From contig DAIOEN010000025.1 of NCBI GenBank assembly GCA_036746235.1, positions 1-49,378 of the forward strand: a stretch of DNA of 49,378 bases, read 5' to 3'. The translations under genes and the position numbers were made by a program. Each line of letters begins with the position of its first letter. The stretch's first letter is position 1. The notes under the pieces were generated by a model. The model had not been told where the DNA came from. It made no database searches and saw only the letters and a program-made list of their open reading frames with translations. Source of the DNA: CALARM01 sp036746235 (GTDB taxonomy: Bacteria > Vulcanimicrobiota > SpSt-956 > JAKJGF01). Positions 16,022-24,258 of this stretch are shown piece by piece.

Positions 16022-17806
16022 TTACTTCAATAAATTCTTTACTTCAGGATTATCTGGATCTAAATCTCTGGCTTTTATAAATGCTTTTTTTGCTTCTTCG
16101 TTATTCCCCTGTGCTCTGTAGGCTTTACCGAGCCCTATATAAGCCTTTACGCTGGCACAGTCATATTTGATTGCATTATAAAACCATGTTACTGAATTTT
16201 CATAATCCCTGTTAAGGAGCGAGATCATGCCGAGATTGTAATAGGCTGTGGCACATGAAGGATTTATATTTATTGCCTGTCTGTACTGTTCGGCTGCTTT
16301 GTCGAATTTATTTTGATTGTAATATTGATCTCCCATATTTATATATGGAGCTTCTTCTGAAAGCATACTTTTTATTCCCATGAAATTTTCCGGAAAAGCG
16401 AGAAAGAGTTTTAAGTTTTCACAATAATAATCAGCAAGTTTTTTTATGTCACTTCCTTCTCTTTTTGACATATCTTCCGTAACAGCCATGATTAACTCTC
16501 CTTCAGAAGTAATTATTACTATCTTATTGTTTATCGTTTCAACTTTAATATCGGCCGGTTTAATGCCTCTGGCAATTATATATCTGAGTCTTGCTGCAAC
16601 TGTTCTGGCTTTTTCTAAAGGAGAGGAACGGCTTTTAGAGTCTTCTATATTGAAAAAAGGCTGTGAATTTATATATATGTCACCTGTTATACTTCCGGGA
16701 ATTTTTTTCTCATAACATGTGATATTCAGTTTAATTCTGTAAATGTAGTTTATACCGGCAGAGAAATCATTGTTCTCCGGCTCTATTTCAATGGCTCTGG
16801 TAAAGTAATTTTTTGCACCTGTTTCATCATTTAAATTCATATAGCATAAACCGGTTTTATAATAAATAGAAGCTTTTCTGTCAGAATATTTAAGAGCTTT
16901 TTCGAAATATTCTATAGCTTCTTTATATTTTTTATTAAATCCGTAAATAGTTCCCAGGTTTTCACAGGATTTTCCCGATTCAGGATTGATTTGAAGTGCT
17001 CTTTTATAAAGTTCTTCTCCTTTTGTCATATCTTTTTTAGCATAAATATTTCCAAGGTAATTCATTAATAAAGGATTATCGGGATGTTTTTTGAGGAGGT
17101 TTTCATATATTCCTGCCAGTTCTTCTGTTTTTCTGAGTTTTTCCGCCGTAAAAGATAGATACTTATAGATTTCAATAAAATTACTGTCTTCCTGAATACT
17201 TTTCAGAAAGTAATTCCATGCCTCATCAGGCCGGTTTTCTTCATAAAGCTCAAGACCGGTGCAGAAATTTTTAAAGGAAGATAAATTTGCCGGAGTGTTA
17301 ACATGGAGTTTACTGTCTTCCGGTAAAGACAGGTTAAGGTGATTTGCCACACTGATAATAATTTTTGACTGAATATCGAAAAGGTTTTTCAGCTCATCTT
17401 CTGAAGGATTTCCTGTAAAATCTTCTTCTGCTGTTACTTTACCGTTTTTAACATCAAATAGTTCATATTTTACCTTTATTTTACTGTCTTTTCTGTCAAT
17501 AGTCCCGCTTATAATATAATCAAAAGAGAAAGCTTTGCCTGTCTGTTTTTTTAATGACAGATCGAGAGGTTTATTTATATCTATTCCCAGTTCATCCAGT
17601 TCTAACAGAATTTTCTCTCTTTCAGGGCTATTTATACCTTCAATAGAGGAAAGTTTCTCTATAAAAGTTTCGGTAAATCCTTTTCCCAGCGGGCTGTCAG
17701 AGGAACAATAAAAATTTACTACTCCTGTATTAAGAGTTTTTGCCGGAAAAGAGTAAGAACATGTTATAATCAGAAATATGGCAATTAACAGACATCTGTA
17801 TTTCAT
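16022..17806 (-). CDS. Exported TPR protein with FlgO/TolB-N-like domain
   Basis: 594 residues. Signal peptide about 1-21. Residues about 25-165 resemble the FlgO / TolB-N / CsgG-type alpha-beta domain seen at the front of many outer-membrane or periplasmic TPR proteins (NTGVVNFY, then FDYIISGTIDRKDSKIKVKYEL, then VTAEEDFTG). TPRs fill about 170-350 and 500-594. Between them, about 355-490, sits a domain with INSQPFFNIED and KARTVAARLRYII, resembling the periplasmic part of some large MscS-type channels. AGGAGG stands 7 nt before the ATG. It lies between the caspase and the CHAT gene (gaps 14 and 20 nt), so it is a likely scaffold or sensor for those proteases. Confidence 0.7.
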   Translation of the reverse strand: MKYRCLLIAIFLIITCSYSFPAKTLNTGVVNFYCSSDSPLGKGFTETFIEKLSSIEGINSPEREKILLELDELGIDINKPLDLSLKKQTGKAFSFDYIISGTIDRKDSKIKVKYELFDVKNGKVTAEEDFTGNPSEDELKNLFDIQSKIIISVANHLNLSLPEDSKLHVNTPANLSSFKNFCTGLELYEENRPDEAWNYFLKSIQEDSNFIEIYKYLSFTAEKLRKTEELAGIYENLLKKHPDNPLLMNYLGNIYAKKDMTKGEELYKRALQINPESGKSCENLGTIYGFNKKYKEAIEYFEKALKYSDRKASIYYKTGLCYMNLNDETGAKNYFTRAIEIEPENNDFSAGINYIYRIKLNITCYEKKIPGSITGDIYINSQPFFNIEDSKSRSSPLEKARTVAARLRYIIARGIKPADIKVETINNKIVIITSEGELIMAVTEDMSKREGSDIKKLADYYCENLKLFLAFPENFMGIKSMLSEEAPYINMGDQYYNQNKFDKAAEQYRQAININPSCATAYYNLGMISLLNRDYENSVTWFYNAIKYDCASVKAYIGLGKAYRAQGNNEEAKKAFIKARDLDPDNPEVKNLLK

Positions 17807-17826
17807 AGAAATTCCTCCTGATAAAT

Positions 17827-20800
17827 TTAATCTCCTACAAGGATAAAAGGAGCCCAGAATACAGGGTGTTCATAACCCTGGCTTCTTATGTATTGCCTTG
17901 CTTTTTTAAGTGCTTCCATATTACTCTTACCTTCTTTTAGATATTCAAAATATTTTTCTGTCATTATATTGGTTGATACTGACTCAACACTCCAGAGACT
18001 CATTAATACACTCCTGACGCCTGAATACTGAAAAGCTCTTCCCATTCCCATAACTCCCTCTCCTTTCAATGTTTTTCCGAGACCTGTCTTACAGGCAGAT
18101 AGTACAGCCACATCTGCTTCCATGTTTTTATTCATTACCTCTCCCATTGTGAAAAAGCCGTCTTCTTCTTTATTATTCACAAGGGTTAATACCAGGGCAG
18201 GTTCTTTTATATAGGGCACATCATTATCGAGTATGCCGTGAGTTGCAAATAAAAGATAGGTGTAATCTTTCAAATCTTTATTTTTTATATTTTGTTCATT
18301 TGCAGAAAGGCCTGTGTATAAGTCAATTTTTCCCTGGAATAAGACAGATAGTTTTTGAATAATCTCTCCTGTAAGAGAGAGTCTTGAGAATTGTATAAAA
18401 CCTTCATTTAAGACAGCATTCTGAAAAGAGAGAATAAAATCTGATTGAGGAGAGGTTTTTTCATCAGATCTCAGATCTTTATCGCTGAAAACCGGGTCGC
18501 CTGCCGCAAATAAACCTTTCTTACCTCCTCCTTTGTTGAGGGTTCTGATCATAGATAGTGCGCTGGCAGACTGGTAATAGGAAATATTATAAGTATCTCC
18601 CATATAGGTTAATCCTTGAGGGCAGGGGCCGTATTTCCCCTCTTTTATCTGATAATTGTCCGATATGTCTGTTATGAGAGCTTCAAAAGGGAGGATACCA
18701 AGTATTTCATCGGGGACTATGATAATTTTTTCATTTTTAATTTCTGACAGAAGATCTTTCATGAGAAGTTCATATAATTTCTTTCCTGTTTGAGGATTGA
18801 ATTTTGCAAGATCTGAATAAGAGTTTATTGTTTCAAAAGTACTTCTGTATGATTTAACAAGAGTTGTCAGTTCTTCTCCTGTTAAAGGGATAATAAGAGT
18901 TTTTATGATTTTACCTTTTTTTATAAGATAGGCAAAGGTTACTGTATCAGTAACTTCATATTCTATAAGGACTTCTCCTTCTTTCAAGTTTATCTCTTCT
19001 ATCTTTAAGGGTCTGGTATACATAATAGAGGCATATTCAGGATAGTTCTGTCTGAGTTTACTTATGAATTTTTCCTGTTCTGTTTTAAGAGGTTTAAGTT
19101 CTTCCTCAAGTTCCTTAAATCTCTCCTGATTATTCTTTTCATAGGCAATATCCATTTGTTGATATATAGAGGCAATTTTATTAGTTAAGTCTCTTTCTTT
19201 TTCTGCCAGTTCTTCCGGGAGTTTACAGTCTGTTCCTTCGTATTTTCTTGCTATTTCTTCAGAGAGGACTCTTGCCTTTGTGCTTTCTGCATAGAGGAAA
19301 CTTTCACTGTCCCTGTTCAGATAGTGAAGAACTCTCACCAGTCCCTCATATGCTTCAAGTCTGCTGAAAACTCCGACTTTACCATCAAAGAAATTCTTTC
19401 TCTGTGATGGTGTAAGGGAGTCTCTCTGATGTTCTACGAGTTCCACTGCTTTTTTGTAGTATTTTTCTGCTTCTTTATAGTTTTTCAGTCCCTCTTCTGA
19501 TAGACCAAGACCAAGATAGGATAAAAACAAAGTCCCAAAATTTCTTGTTCTTTCACCTGATTGTAATGTATCAAAAAAATTTTCTTTTGCTTTTTTATAA
19601 TCTTTCTTTATAAGATAATATTCACCTGATCTTGAAGAATTTTTATAGTCTTTTAAAATCTCTTTTAATTTAATTATATTACCCTGTGCGAGATAAACAT
19701 CTACCATATTACCTTGAACTATAACTTTAAAAAGCCAGGTATTTCTTTTTTCCAAAGCCTTTGTGTAATAATCCAATGATTTCTCATATTCACCTGAACA
19801 TGAATAAGCTAAACCGATGTTATTTAAAGCATTCCCTTCTCCCTGAATATCATCGAATTGTTTGGCTATCTCCAGAGCCTTTGTTAAATATTCAAGAGCT
19901 TTCGGATAATCCCCTAAATTTGAATAAACCATACCGATGTTATTTAAAGCATTCCCTTCTCCCTTAACATTACCAATTTTTCTATATAACTCTAGAGTTT
20001 TCGTGTAGTAATCTAATGATTTCTCATATTTACCTAAATATGAATAACAATTACCAATGTGTATTAAGTTATCTCCTTCTCCTTGAATATCACCGATTTT
20101 TCTGGCTATCTTAAGAGCATTCGTGTAATAGCCCAATGACTTTGAGTAATTTCCTACATCTGAATAAACATTACCAATGTCTTGTAAATCTTTTTCTTCT
20201 CCTTTACTATCGTCGATTTGTCTATCTATCTCCAGAGCTTTTTTATGGTAATCCAGTGCCTTTTGGTATTCACCTAAAGAATTATAAACAATGCCAATGT
20301 TACCTAAAATAGCCCCCTCTCCCTGAAGATTACCAATTTTTCTATGTATATCCAAAGCCTTTGCATAGTAATCTAAAGATTTTTTATATTCATCTAAATG
20401 TAAATAAATTAATCCAATGTCATTTAAAGTAACCCCTTCTCCTTTTGCATCACCGATTTTTCTTTTTATCTCCAGAGCCTTTGTATAATAATCTAAAGAT
20501 TTCTTATATTCGTTTAAAGAATAATAAGTTTTACCAATTTTACCTAAATCATCCCCTTCCCCATTAACATCACCGATTTTTCTGTTTATCTCCAGAGCTT
20601 TTGTATAATAGTCTAGAGCTTTCTCATATTTACCCAAGCCTGAATAAACAACACCGATGTTATTTAAAGTATCACATTCTCCTTTAATATCACCGATTTT
20701 TCTTTTTATCTCCAGAGCCTTTGTGTAAAACTCTAAAGCTTTCTCATACTTACTTAAAGAATGATAAACATTGCCAATGTTATTTAGAGCAATAAAAATT

Positions 20801-21594
20801 CCTTCATTATAACGATTTTCTTGAAATATCTTTAAAGCCTTTTCCCATTTATCCAATGCACTTTGAAAATCTGATTTATTATAAAGCTCTACCCCTTCAT
20901 CAATTAAACGGCACCCTTCATTAATAGATGAAGAATTAACTATTTCATTCAATTTTTCCGAACATTCTTTCTTTAATTTTTGAACCTCAGTATTTGTTGG
21001 ATCTAGTTCTAATGCTTTATCATAACATTTGATAGCCTCTTCATATTTTCCTATCTCATTCAGTGCACTTCCTTTAATAGCCCAGACAGGTGCTGCTAGT
21101 ATTTCACTACCTAACTCAACCAGAGCTTTATCATAACATTTAATTGCTTCTTCATATTTACAAAGATTTCCCAGAGCAATTCCCTTTAAACACAATATAA
21201 AACGGGGATTTTTATAACCAAGTTCCAGCGATTTATCATAACATTTAATTGCTTCTTCATATTTCCCCAGTTTATCCAGCGCATTTCCCTTAATAGCCCA
21301 GACATGGTTGTCCTTAGTACCAAGTTCCAGCGATTTATCATAACATTTAATTGCTTCTTCATATTTCCCCAATTTATCCAGTGCAATTCCTTTAAGAGAC
21401 CATACATTGCTGTCTTTTGGGACAAGTTCCAGCGATTTATCATAACACTTAATCGCCTCATCATACTTTTTCTGATCGTATAAAGCCTTTCCTTTCTTAA
21501 CCCATTCCTCTGCAGTTTCAGCCCCGGCAGGTATAATACTTATCAGTAAAATCAATAGAATTGTAATAGCTATTATGGCTTTTTTAGAATACAT
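17827..21594 (-). CDS. Large exported TPR-CHAT protease
   Basis: 1255 residues from ATG 21594, chosen because GGAG at 21601-21604 is 6 nt upstream; an ATG at 21606 lacks a spaced site. Signal peptide about 1-26 (ending PAGA), about five 34-residue TPRs (about 28-210), about eleven 40-residue TPRs (about 225-680), a helical linker, then a C-terminal CHAT protease domain with H1119 in LLFATHG and C1168 in VLSACKTGLG. From the linker to the end it is strongly similar to the 905-residue CHAT protein on the opposite strand, so the two are paralogues. First gene of the minus-strand operon that continues into the FlgO-like and caspase genes. Predicted extracytoplasmic caspase-clan protease activated through its TPR superhelix. 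Confidence 0.85.
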   Translation of the reverse strand: MYSKKAIIAITILLILLISIIPAGAETAEEWVKKGKALYDQKKYDEAIKCYDKSLELVPKDSNVWSLKGIALDKLGKYEEAIKCYDKSLELGTKDNHVWAIKGNALDKLGKYEEAIKCYDKSLELGYKNPRFILCLKGIALGNLCKYEEAIKCYDKALVELGSEILAAPVWAIKGSALNEIGKYEEAIKCYDKALELDPTNTEVQKLKKECSEKLNEIVNSSSINEGCRLIDEGVELYNKSDFQSALDKWEKALKIFQENRYNEGIFIALNNIGNVYHSLSKYEKALEFYTKALEIKRKIGDIKGECDTLNNIGVVYSGLGKYEKALDYYTKALEINRKIGDVNGEGDDLGKIGKTYYSLNEYKKSLDYYTKALEIKRKIGDAKGEGVTLNDIGLIYLHLDEYKKSLDYYAKALDIHRKIGNLQGEGAILGNIGIVYNSLGEYQKALDYHKKALEIDRQIDDSKGEEKDLQDIGNVYSDVGNYSKSLGYYTNALKIARKIGDIQGEGDNLIHIGNCYSYLGKYEKSLDYYTKTLELYRKIGNVKGEGNALNNIGMVYSNLGDYPKALEYLTKALEIAKQFDDIQGEGNALNNIGLAYSCSGEYEKSLDYYTKALEKRNTWLFKVIVQGNMVDVYLAQGNIIKLKEILKDYKNSSRSGEYYLIKKDYKKAKENFFDTLQSGERTRNFGTLFLSYLGLGLSEEGLKNYKEAEKYYKKAVELVEHQRDSLTPSQRKNFFDGKVGVFSRLEAYEGLVRVLHYLNRDSESFLYAESTKARVLSEEIARKYEGTDCKLPEELAEKERDLTNKIASIYQQMDIAYEKNNQERFKELEEELKPLKTEQEKFISKLRQNYPEYASIMYTRPLKIEEINLKEGEVLIEYEVTDTVTFAYLIKKGKIIKTLIIPLTGEELTTLVKSYRSTFETINSYSDLAKFNPQTGKKLYELLMKDLLSEIKNEKIIIVPDEILGILPFEALITDISDNYQIKEGKYGPCPQGLTYMGDTYNISYYQSASALSMIRTLNKGGGKKGLFAAGDPVFSDKDLRSDEKTSPQSDFILSFQNAVLNEGFIQFSRLSLTGEIIQKLSVLFQGKIDLYTGLSANEQNIKNKDLKDYTYLLFATHGILDNDVPYIKEPALVLTLVNNKEEDGFFTMGEVMNKNMEADVAVLSACKTGLGKTLKGEGVMGMGRAFQYSGVRSVLMSLWSVESVSTNIMTEKYFEYLKEGKSNMEALKKARQYIRSQGYEHPVFWAPFILVGD
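19741..20820 (-). repeat. Nine in-register 120-bp TPR-coding units
   Basis: Direct repeats starting at 19741, 19861, 19981 and so on to 20701, with no insertion or deletion over 1080 bp. The phrase TCTCCAGAGC-TTTTGTATAA is nearly constant between units. They code 40-residue TPRs of the CHAT protein. Confidence 0.85.
21219..21473 (-). repeat. 102-bp near-identical TPR-coding units
   Basis: The string CAAGTTCCAGCGATTTATCA recurs at 21219, 21321 and 21423, spaced exactly 102 bp (34 codons). The first two copies are identical for about 51 bases, which points to recent expansion or gene conversion. Confidence 0.8.
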
Positions 21595-21888
21595 AGTTTT
21601 CTCCATTTCTTTAAAGGAGTGCCAACGTAGTAATAGTAATAGTCTTTATAATATTTTATTCTCTATAGTTAATAAAAAATCCTTTAATCACAACTTCTAC
21701 AAAAATTTGCACTCTCAATTATTAATTTTAAGGATAATTCCACTATGGATAGGGATTTATCTCGATAAATATCAAGTAAATAAAGGATTTGTTTCGCTTT
21801 ATAAAGAATATTTATATACTATATAGATAAAAAGAATTTAACTGTTTGATAAAAAGATAATGAGTAAAGAAAGCGGAGGAGTATATTT
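21595..21888. other. Divergent intergenic region
   Basis: Lies between the minus-strand protease operon and the plus-strand HEPN gene and must hold both promoters. It is AT-rich with several TATAAT-like strings (for example around 21647-21652), but no pair is convincing. GGAGGAG just upstream of 21889 is the ribosome binding site of the plus-strand gene. No small gene is supported. Confidence 0.4.
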
Positions 21889-23613
21889 ATGCAGCAACAA
21901 AAACAAAATTATTTTAAAGAAGAATTCAAAAAAATAATTGAATTTAAACAGAGAGGAGAATGTTCCACCTCAGTTCGTGAAGCAGGTAGAATTTTCGAAG
22001 AATTGTTGCGACAGATTATACAGGAATATCTCTCTCAGGTAAATTTTTCAACAAGAAAGGCAATATTTGATGCAGAAATGGAAATAGGAAAAGGAACGAA
22101 GGGCATAGCTGATTTTCAATTCGGGCAGCTTGTAGGTATATGGAGAGGATGTCGTTTGATCGATGTTGTAGAAGACCTTGAAGGCCGTTCTGCCAGAACC
22201 CTTAAAGGAATTGACCTGAATATTATATGTGAGCTCAGAAATGATTGTATCCATAATGCCCATATTCCCGATGAACATGATATAGAGTATGTTATGTCGT
22301 CTCTCAGGACTTATCTTACTTATTTTGGTATTTCACTATCGGAATCCACAGGCCAGATTCCAAGAAGTATAGCAGAAGTTTCTGATTTACTCAGAGAACG
22401 TTTCTCCTCTGTAGAAGTTATTGAAGGAACATCCGCTTTTTATCGCCGTCTTACTGAAATAATATCCCGTCCTGAAGTGGATACCTATGACCTCACATTT
22501 CTGGTGGAAAAACCACCTTCTCTTCCTAAAGTCAGGCCTCAGAATGATCCTGCAAAGGAATATTTTGATCTGATACGTAAAAGAGTTGTAAATAATGAAG
22601 CAAGACTGAGGCGTATCATAACTTTTAATAATCCTGCCAAATCGGCATGGATTTTATTTCATCTTGTAGGAGCACATCATGAAGTTTTTGAGGAAAATAT
22701 GATTCTTGCTTATTTTGATGCAATGAGATCCAATCAGGTATGTGATATAATGCTTCCAAATATAGCGATGTACTATCCAGGTGATAATCCGAATGATGGT
22801 ATAGCATGGCTTTATTCACATCAACAGGACATTCATCAGAATTTTATCGGTCTCAGCGGAAGTAATCTTTTTAATACAATGCGTCGTATTTATATAAACT
22901 GGTTTAAAAGTTGTGACCTCCTTACAGAAGAAAAAGCATTTCAACAATTTACAAAAATATTCGGTCAGGTAAAAAATGTACAGGAAATAAGATCTATAGC
23001 AGAAAAATATTATGAAGCAATTCTATTGAATGATGATGAACTTAATAAATCCGTTAATTACTGGTCTCATTTATTTAAGAAATATGACGTAGATGGTACA
23101 TATACAGAAGAACACAGGAGAACTACCCGGAAATTATCGCTTAATACGTTTAATAGTGAAGATGAGCAACTTTATTATGAGAAACTGAGAGAGGTATGGG
23201 AAGATGAGATACTGGAAGATCATGAAAAAGAAGAATTAGATACACTTGTAGAAGTATTATCAATTCCCCATGAAAGAACTGTAGAACTGGAAGAGATGGT
23301 AAAGAAAGAACTCGGTATTATTCAGGTCAATGAAAAAAGTTTTAATAGTTATATAAAGCTTCTTGAAACTTTTTCCAGAAAAGGGATCATAGATGAAAAT
23401 CAGAGAGCCCTGTTACATAAAAAAGCAGAGACTTTCGGTATCCCCTCACATGTTTCCGTAGAAATGGAAGCCAGTCTCTATTATAAAAAAGGATTAGAAC
23501 TTAAAGAAAATGGCAATAAAAAAGAAAGTCTCATTTTTTTTAAGACTGCTTCATCATTAATACCTTCCTGTGAAAATTACAGGAAAGAATATGAGCTTAT
23601 GATAGGAGAATAA
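21889..23613 (+). CDS. HEPN-like protein with PLD-like middle region and helical TerB-like modules
   Basis: 574 residues. Residues 1-145 form an all-helical domain with R117-NDCI-H122, an R-x4-H HEPN signature in the context ELRNDCIHNAH, similar to the Swt1/EA31-type layout. Residues about 195-345 (YFDLIRKRV, ARLRRIITF, then NLFNTMRRIYINWF) resemble the PLD-like effector-associated domain found in STAND-type proteins, without a clear catalytic HKD. Two roughly 55-residue helical modules follow (about 423-478 and 482-535; IIDENQRALLHKKAETFGI), then one TPR. The modules match the N termini of the giant TPR proteins at 37436 and 40645. GGAGGAG precedes the ATG. Probably a cytosolic sensor or effector; the HEPN call is moderate and the PLD call tentative. 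Confidence 0.65.
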   Translation: MQQQKQNYFKEEFKKIIEFKQRGECSTSVREAGRIFEELLRQIIQEYLSQVNFSTRKAIFDAEMEIGKGTKGIADFQFGQLVGIWRGCRLIDVVEDLEGRSARTLKGIDLNIICELRNDCIHNAHIPDEHDIEYVMSSLRTYLTYFGISLSESTGQIPRSIAEVSDLLRERFSSVEVIEGTSAFYRRLTEIISRPEVDTYDLTFLVEKPPSLPKVRPQNDPAKEYFDLIRKRVVNNEARLRRIITFNNPAKSAWILFHLVGAHHEVFEENMILAYFDAMRSNQVCDIMLPNIAMYYPGDNPNDGIAWLYSHQQDIHQNFIGLSGSNLFNTMRRIYINWFKSCDLLTEEKAFQQFTKIFGQVKNVQEIRSIAEKYYEAILLNDDELNKSVNYWSHLFKKYDVDGTYTEEHRRTTRKLSLNTFNSEDEQLYYEKLREVWEDEILEDHEKEELDTLVEVLSIPHERTVELEEMVKKELGIIQVNEKSFNSYIKLLETFSRKGIIDENQRALLHKKAETFGIPSHVSVEMEASLYYKKGLELKENGNKKESLIFFKTASSLIPSCENYRKEYELMIGE

Positions 23614-23641
23614 CATTAGAAGTAATGTTGTATGTTTATAT

Positions 23642-23711
23642 GAGAATCGTAACGCGTGACGGGAGAAACAGATTCTCGTTCTTCGTTGTGAACGAACCGG
23701 TCGTGACCGTT
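23642..23711 (+). repeat. Degenerate heptad repeat with inverted symmetry
   Basis: About ten 7-bp steps beginning GAGAATCGTAACGCGTGACG, with GAGAATC (23642-23648) mirrored by GATTCTC (23671-23677). The same core occurs inverted at 36231-36255. Confidence 0.5.
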
Positions 23712-23794
23712 ATTGGGAAAATATATGTGGAAAAATAGATTATAATAGTTTATAAGGAAAATTATTTTGAAATTACCGGTAGAAAGGACTGAAC

Positions 23795-24226
23795 GTGCAT
23801 ATGGCAAATCAAAGGTCAAGAATAACAATAGAAGATACCTTTCGTTATCATGGCGGCCTTGTATTCGGCTTATTTATTGAAAGTTATGAAAAATTTCCTT
23901 TAGTTGTCGGGTGCAGTATAAAAACATTTAATGAAAAAATTATAGATATACCTGCTAAATATCTGTTATCCCCCGGCCATGCTGTCTGGTCTGTTACTGC
24001 TCCTGATGAATGTGCCAGAGGGACTGGCTTTAACCTTGAATGGAATGGTTATATTATCTTTGCTCTTTATGAAGACAGGACATTTGCAAAAAGACTGGCA
24101 GATACCGGATGGATTCGATGGCACATTATAAGTTTAATTGGCTCAAGTTCAGCAGGTCTGGATATGCAGGATGAATATATCGAATCTAAATATGGTAAAA
24201 GGATGAATGTATGGAAACCATTATAA
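23795..24226 (+). CDS. Unknown 143-residue protein
   Basis: The start is GTG 23795 (AAAGGA ends 6 nt upstream), with an in-frame ATG at 23801 as alternative. No signal peptide or transmembrane segment. The sequence is mixed alpha/beta with conserved-looking aromatic and glycine positions (FRYHGGLVFGLFIESYEKF, SPGHAVWSV, WIRWHIISLIG). No family was recognised. The reading frame has good codon texture and ends next to a converging hairpin, so it is very likely a real gene. It follows the HEPN gene after a 181-nt gap containing the heptad repeat and could be transcribed separately. Confidence 0.6.
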   Translation: MHMANQRSRITIEDTFRYHGGLVFGLFIESYEKFPLVVGCSIKTFNEKIIDIPAKYLLSPGHAVWSVTAPDECARGTGFNLEWNGYIIFALYEDRTFAKRLADTGWIRWHIISLIGSSSAGLDMQDEYIESKYGKRMNVWKPL

Positions 24227-24236
24227 ATATATAAGT

Positions 24237-24258
24237 TTTTTTAGTAATATCTAAAAAA
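24237..24258. terminator. AT-only hairpin between convergent genes
   Basis: TTTTTTAG (24237-24244) and CTAAAAAA (24251-24258) pair over 8 bp around 6 nt and abut the stop codon of the minus-strand gene. T-rich on both strands, but weak because it has almost no G-C pairs. Confidence 0.4.

Noticed and set aside
21575..21826. 83-codon plus-strand frame overlapping the start of the CHAT gene
   Set aside because: No ribosome binding site, antisense to a signal peptide region, and composition typical of AT-rich non-coding DNA.
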